Both the position numbers and the translations under genes were made by a program. A stretch of 8,839 nucleotides of DNA from Nanobdellota archaeon (lineage in GTDB: Archaea > Nanobdellota > Nanobdellia > Woesearchaeales > GW2011-AR9): the NCBI GenBank assembly GCA_018812355.1, contig JAHJDQ010000023.1, forward strand, positions 1 to 8,839, read 5' to 3'. Under the pieces are notes generated by a model. It made no database searches. It worked only from the letters and a program-made list of their open reading frames with translations, and was not told where the DNA came from. Shown piece after piece: positions 5,010-8,839 of this stretch; within the stretch, counting starts at the first letter, position 1; every line of letters begins with the position of its first letter.

Positions 5010-6926
5010 TCAAACCAAATAAATACCTTCTAAAGCCTTCTTGACAATACCTTCACAATTCTGAATCTTAAACATTTGTTCAGATTTGAGGTTGGCTTTC
5101 TTGACCTGTCCTAATCTGTCAAGAACTTGCAGGTAAATTCTGATCAAGTCGCCTTCTAACAAATTCGTTTCTTTAAGGACGGCAAAGAAATCTCGGTCAT
5201 GGTAAATTGGATGAATAAAAGCAGTAACAAGTTTTAAATTTAAAAATTTCTTTTCCCGACTTAAGTATTGATTCTGATACAAAATATGTTTTAAATTATT
5301 TGTTTGCTCATCAGAATAAGTTTGTCTAAATTCATGATTAACTCTCTTTTCGTAAGTTAAAGCTGCTAAAACCAGGAGAATTTGGTATTCATCTAATTGT
5401 TCAAAAATTTCCGTGGCAAAAATCTCACCCATACTAATTTCGTCAGCATAAACTCGTGCTGAAAATAATCCCTTCTCAGTTAATTTTCCTTCTTGCAGAT
5501 AATCATATTTTTTTAACTTCTTAACAATATTATTATAAGTTGCTAAAAGAATTTTACTAGGAACGCGAGCATAATCATTTCCGTACTTTTGGTAGGAATT
5601 AAAACTTAAACGTAAAATCTTTTCAATTTCTTGATCACTATGCTGATTAATTAAATTCAAGACTGTATTAACTGAGATGCGAAACTGTGACATAATTGGA
5701 TCCATGTCTTTATTAGTAATTTCTTTAATTTCGTGATAGCGAAAGGTCGGCCGGTAAATTGTTACAATAACATAACCAACTTTGTCAATCCCTCTTCTTC
5801 CCGCTCTCCCTGCTATTTGAAAGTATTCCTTACTATTAAGATTTCTAAATCCTCTTCCATCAAATTTTCTTAATGAATCAAAGATAACTGTCTTTGCAGG
5901 CATATTAATCCCAACAGCAAAAGTTTCCGTAACGTAGAGAACTTTAATCAAACCCTTAGCAAACAATTCTTCAACGATTAGTTTTAGAATCGGTAACAAA
6001 CCGGCATGATGATAACCGATTCCTCGCGGAAGGGTTTCTTTTAAAACTTTTGTTGAAAGTAATTTATTAATCTCCGGAGGAGCGTCCCTTAAACTTTTCT
6101 GGATGATTTTGGCAATTTTCTCATCTCTCTTGAATAACCCTGTTCGCGCTAACTCTTTTGCTTTCATCTGACAAGCATGACGTGAAAAATGAAAATAAAA
6201 ACAAGGCAGTTGATCACGAATTTCTTGAATCAGCTGGACATGATTCGGACGAGGAATTTTCTTACTTCTTTTTTTACCACGAAATTGATGATAACGGGGA
6301 ACAGATTTATCATCACGAATTTTTTCTAATGTTGTTAAACCTAACTCAACATCATAAAATGATTGTTGCAAGGGAACGTTTCTTTCTGTAGCAACAACAG
6401 TATCCACCTGATGATGTTTAATTGCCGCAATCCATCTACTAAATTCTTCGGCATTAGGAATCGTTGCTGATAGACATAAGAATCTTACAGTTTCTTTACT
6501 GTAAATTATTGATTCTTCCCAAACATAACCTCTTTCGATATCGTTAATGAAATGAATCTCGTCGAAAATGACATAAGCAATATTTTGAATTTGTTGATCA
6601 TTACTAATAACCATGTTGCGATAAATTTCTGTGGTCATGATCAGAATCTTAGCGCTAGGATTAATGACAATATCTCCGGTCATTAAACCGACTTTACTTT
6701 CTCCGTATTCTGCCGAGAAATCTTTGTATTTTTGGTTAGATAAAGCTTTAATCGGGGCAGTGTAAATAATTTGTTTGTTATTATTTCTGTTTTTATAGAT
6801 AATATATTCGGCAATTAATGTTTTTCCTGAACCTGTGGGAGCGGAAACGACGACAGAATTATTCTTTTCTATAGCTTCGACTGACTCTTCTTGAAACTTG
6901 TCTAAAATAAAACATTTAAATTGCAT
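5010..6926 (-). CDS. Ski2/Mtr4-like superfamily 2 helicase with DSHCT domain
   Basis: This 638-residue ATP-dependent helicase most resembles the Ski2/Mtr4/HelY group, which unwinds RNA and feeds exosome-type degradation. Motifs in order: LDKFQEE (8-14), Walker A APTGSGKT (29-36), TAPIKALSNQKY (56-67), TGD (83-85), Walker B FDEIH (121-125), LSATIPN (152-158), FHFSR (245-249), YHHAGLLP (305-312), TETFAVGINMPAKT (333-346) and QIAGRAGRRG (370-379). SLRKFDG (351-357) is typical of Ski2/Mtr4, not Hel308. The C-terminus (about 495-635) fits a DSHCT domain, with EGDLIRIYLQVLDRL at 591-605. The arch/KOW insertion of Mtr4 is absent. The ATG at 6926 was chosen; a longer frame from a TTG at 6995 would add 23 residues with no family support and include the TATA region. 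It follows mutL by 82 bases with its own promoter. A DNA repair role cannot be excluded. Confidence 0.9.
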   Translation of the reverse strand: MQFKCFILDKFQEESVEAIEKNNSVVVSAPTGSGKTLIAEYIIYKNRNNNKQIIYTAPIKALSNQKYKDFSAEYGESKVGLMTGDIVINPSAKILIMTTEIYRNMVISNDQQIQNIAYVIFDEIHFINDIERGYVWEESIIYSKETVRFLCLSATIPNAEEFSRWIAAIKHHQVDTVVATERNVPLQQSFYDVELGLTTLEKIRDDKSVPRYHQFRGKKRSKKIPRPNHVQLIQEIRDQLPCFYFHFSRHACQMKAKELARTGLFKRDEKIAKIIQKSLRDAPPEINKLLSTKVLKETLPRGIGYHHAGLLPILKLIVEELFAKGLIKVLYVTETFAVGINMPAKTVIFDSLRKFDGRGFRNLNSKEYFQIAGRAGRRGIDKVGYVIVTIYRPTFRYHEIKEITNKDMDPIMSQFRISVNTVLNLINQHSDQEIEKILRLSFNSYQKYGNDYARVPSKILLATYNNIVKKLKKYDYLQEGKLTEKGLFSARVYADEISMGEIFATEIFEQLDEYQILLVLAALTYEKRVNHEFRQTYSDEQTNNLKHILYQNQYLSREKKFLNLKLVTAFIHPIYHDRDFFAVLKETNLLEGDLIRIYLQVLDRLGQVKKANLKSEQMFKIQNCEGIVKKALEGIYLV

Positions 6927-6940
6927 TTTCGTCTCTTTTT

Positions 6941-6953
6941 TAAATATAAATAG
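6941..6953 (-). promoter_or_regulatory. TATA-like box of the helicase gene
   Basis: On the minus strand this reads CTATTTATATTTA, lying about 20-24 bases before the ATG at 6926, slightly closer than the other boxes. It argues for a separate leaderless or near-leaderless transcript starting within the mutL-helicase gap, and for the ATG over the upstream TTG. No Shine-Dalgarno is seen. The composition is AT-rich, so the exact box is uncertain. Confidence 0.4.
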
Positions 6954-7008
6954 ATTATTGTTACTTAAAGTTATTGGTAAGATTATCAAGTACAAAAATC
7001 AGACAACC

Positions 7009-8766
7009 CTATTTCCGCTTAAACTTCTTCTCCAGTTCGTCAATAGAAACTTTAATCATGATACTTCTTCCATGCGGACAGGTATAAGGCAGCTTACAGT
7101 TAGCTAATTCATCTAATAGTTTTTGCATCTCACCAACAGTAACTTCATCGCCAGCTTTTATTGAAGCACGACAGGCCATTCTGGTAATAATCTCTTCCTG
7201 AATTTGTTCGAGTTTATTTTTGCCATATTTAAAATTGTTAATAATTTCGTAAAGTAATTCTTTTGGTTGTAATTTACCAAAAACAGAGGGAATTGTTTTC
7301 AATAAATAAGTATTCTCGCCAAAAGATTCCAATTGGAAACCAAAATGTTTGAGTTCGATTAAATTTTCTTTGATGAGAATTTTTTCAGTTGGAGTAAGGT
7401 CAATCATCTCTCCACGAAGTAAAGATTGAGTAGCAACTTGTTTATTCATTAACTGAGCCATAAACCTTTCGTACAAAATTCGTTCCTGAACGACATGCTG
7501 ATCGATAATCATAATCCCATCCTCAGCTTCAGCAACAAAAAAAGTTTTCTGGACTTGGCCAAGAATACGTAACGGTGGCAAGATTTCTTTGATTAATTCT
7601 TCTTTCCATTGTTCAGGAATTAAGATATCTTCTTCCGGAGTAGCGTACTCTTCATCTTCCAAAGTTTCTTGATTGCTGGGTTCGAATTTATATTTTGCTT
7701 TTTTTAGAATTTTTGTTTTGATTTTTTGGCCAAAACTTAACTGTTCTTCAAATTTTATGTCTAGCTCTGGAATAAGATTATTTTTTTGTAAGGTTTCTTT
7801 AACGGCAGTGAAAACAGTATTGAAAATAGTATCTTTTTGAGAAAATTTAACTTCCGTTTTTTGCGGATGAACATTAACATCAATCATTCCTGGAGCGATT
7901 TCTAGGTTGAGGACAAAGATAGGATGCTTACCATGAAACAATAAAGAATGAAACGCTTCATAAACAGCTTTAGAAACATCTCCACTCTTAACCCATCTTT
8001 GATTAACATAAACTGATTGTTGAGTGTTATCATTCCTGGCTTGATGCGGCTGAGCAACATAACCAGAAACAGTTAAGCCGTCTTTTTGATAATTTACTTC
8101 TAACAAGTCTTTAGCGAGTTTTACTCCGTAAAGAGAAGCAAGATTATTAATTAAATCAGGAACTTGAGGAGAGTTGAGTAGTTCATGGCCTTCATGGATT
8201 AATTTTATGGCAATTTCTGGATTGATTAAAGCGTATCTTGTAACAACATCAATAATATGTCTTAACTCAACCGGATCAGTTTTCATAAATGTTTTTCTGA
8301 CCGGAGTGTTAAAGAAAAGGTTACGTACTTCAATTACTGTACCGGTTTCTGCTGCTAAAATTCCTGAACTGATAATCTCTCCACTTTCGACAATTAAATT
8401 AAATCCCTCTACCTCTCCTTCTTGCTTAGTAATAATTGATAATTGAGAAACTGCAGCAATACTAGCTAAAGCTTCTCCTCTAAAACCTAAAGTTTGGATT
8501 GCAAATAAATCTTCTTGTGATGAGATTTTACTGGTAGCATGTCTTAAGATAGAAGTTTTTGTATCTTCTTCGCTCATCCCAGAACCATTATCACTAATTT
8601 TGATCAGTTTCTTACCACAGTCCTCGATTTCTATGGTGATTTTGGTCGCTTGGGCATCTAGAGAATTTTCAATTAATTCTTTGACTACTGATGCTGGTCT
8701 CTCGATAACTTCACCAGCAGCGATTTTGTTAATGAGATCTTCGGTTAAAAGATTGATTTTGGGCAT
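7009..8766 (-). CDS. mutL: DNA mismatch repair protein MutL, endonuclease type
   Basis: MutL links mismatch recognition by MutS to strand removal, acting as a dimer. The N-terminal GHKL ATPase is complete: KELIENSLDA (29-38, general base E30, magnesium ligand N34), DNGSGM (59-64), GFRGEAL (94-100) and the transducer domain to about 325, with NVHPQKTEVKF (298-308). A short acidic linker (about 330-395) leads to the C-terminal dimerisation and nicking domain, with IDQHVVQERILYE (421-433) matching DQHA(X)2E(X)4E apart from A to V, ACRASIK (531-537), CPHGRS (563-568) and a terminal FKR (582-584). So it belongs to the metal-dependent nicking class, unlike E. coli MutL. The usual clamp-binding QxLLxP is QSLLRG here (447-452). 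Length, 585, is normal. A TATA box 26-27 bases before the ATG indicates a leaderless transcript. No MutS is in the window. Archaeal MutL is generally thought to be bacterial in origin. Confidence 0.97.
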   Translation of the reverse strand: MPKINLLTEDLINKIAAGEVIERPASVVKELIENSLDAQATKITIEIEDCGKKLIKISDNGSGMSEEDTKTSILRHATSKISSQEDLFAIQTLGFRGEALASIAAVSQLSIITKQEGEVEGFNLIVESGEIISSGILAAETGTVIEVRNLFFNTPVRKTFMKTDPVELRHIIDVVTRYALINPEIAIKLIHEGHELLNSPQVPDLINNLASLYGVKLAKDLLEVNYQKDGLTVSGYVAQPHQARNDNTQQSVYVNQRWVKSGDVSKAVYEAFHSLLFHGKHPIFVLNLEIAPGMIDVNVHPQKTEVKFSQKDTIFNTVFTAVKETLQKNNLIPELDIKFEEQLSFGQKIKTKILKKAKYKFEPSNQETLEDEEYATPEEDILIPEQWKEELIKEILPPLRILGQVQKTFFVAEAEDGIMIIDQHVVQERILYERFMAQLMNKQVATQSLLRGEMIDLTPTEKILIKENLIELKHFGFQLESFGENTYLLKTIPSVFGKLQPKELLYEIINNFKYGKNKLEQIQEEIITRMACRASIKAGDEVTVGEMQKLLDELANCKLPYTCPHGRSIMIKVSIDELEKKFKRK

Positions 8767-8787
8767 GGAGAATTAATTAGGTTTTCA

Positions 8788-8797
8788 ATATATAAAG
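8788..8797 (-). promoter_or_regulatory. TATA box of mutL
   Basis: On the minus strand this reads CTTTATATAT; its core 8-mer (8789-8796) is centred 26-27 bases before the ATG at 8766. The bases immediately before the ATG (AATTAATTCTCC) hold no ribosome-binding site, which supports a leaderless mRNA. Confidence 0.55.
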
Positions 8798-8810
8798 ACT
8801 ATTGTAATGC

Positions 8811-8820
8811 TATATATTTA
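8811..8820. promoter_or_regulatory. Second TATA-like stretch at the right edge
   Basis: TATATATTTA lies about 45-55 bases upstream of mutL and is followed on the plus strand by a nearly pure A/T run to the window end. It could be the promoter of a divergent plus-strand gene beginning beyond the window, or only low-complexity AT DNA. No coding start is visible in the remaining 19 bases. Confidence 0.2.
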
Positions 8821-8839
8821 TTAAAAAAATAAAAAATAA

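Noticed and set aside
6158..6391. 77-codon plus-strand frame antisense to the helicase gene
   Set aside because: Composition (rich in His, Asp and Glu) is what antisense reading of the helicase codons gives; no start signal seen.
5010..6926. Hel308-type DNA helicase
   Set aside because: The SLRKFDG block, GRAGRRG motif VI and DSHCT-like C-terminus fit the Ski2/Mtr4/HelY group better.
6927..6995. Upstream TTG start extending the helicase by 23 residues
   Set aside because: The extension crosses the TATA-like box, has no family homology visible, and the ATG at 6926 directly precedes the conserved helicase N-terminus.
6898..7107. Plus-strand frame spanning the mutL-helicase gap
   Set aside because: It covers both flanking genes antisense plus an AT-rich promoter region and has no recognisable domain.
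8174..8446. 90-codon plus-strand frame inside mutL
   Set aside because: It is fully antisense to the conserved MutL ATPase domain with no independent evidence.
1..8839. CRISPR array, rRNA, integrase or other mobile-element genes
   Set aside because: No regularly spaced repeats, rRNA-like blocks, or transposase/integrase motifs were seen on either strand.

Overview
The window looks like chromosomal DNA from an AT-rich archaeon with a compact genome. Three things suggest this. The threonyl-tRNA synthetase carries the archaea-specific N-terminal editing domain instead of the bacterial TGS domain. A Ski2/Mtr4-type helicase with a DSHCT domain sits beside it. Most genes have a TATA-like box centred about 25-27 bases upstream of the ATG and no Shine-Dalgarno sequence, as expected for leaderless archaeal mRNAs. 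A DPANN-type lineage (Woesearchaeota/Pacearchaeota-like) would fit, but that is inference; no rRNA or other phylogenetic marker beyond ThrRS is present.

Left part (1-3175): at the very edge there may be the first codons of a minus-strand gene running out of the window. Then comes a minus-strand two-gene operon read right to left: a PIG-L/LmbE-type zinc deacetylase followed, with a 4-base ATGA overlap, by a GT4-type glycosyltransferase. Divergent from it across 137 bases is a plus-strand gene for a diverged diacylglycerol-kinase/LCB5-fold protein. Together these could make or modify a glycolipid or surface glycan; the GT4 plus deacetylase pairing recalls the first two steps of GPI-anchor, mycothiol and bacillithiol synthesis.

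Middle (3172-5009): an unusually GC-rich, strongly palindromic element of about 71 bases overlaps the stop codon of the lipid-kinase-like gene. It is followed by the promoter of thrS, which encodes a complete archaeal threonyl-tRNA synthetase with editing, catalytic and anticodon-binding domains.

Right part (5010-8839): two minus-strand genes, mutL (endonuclease-type mismatch-repair protein) and then, 82 bases downstream with its own probable promoter, a Ski2-like helicase. The helicase is convergent with thrS and their stop codons abut with no bases between. No MutS gene is visible.

Coding density is high and no gap reaches 300 bases. I found no rRNA, tRNA, CRISPR array, transposase or phage gene. 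Most genes are recognisable housekeeping or glycan families. The least explained items are the palindromic element, the lipid-kinase-like protein with altered active-site motifs, and the overlapping glycosyltransferase/deacetylase pair.
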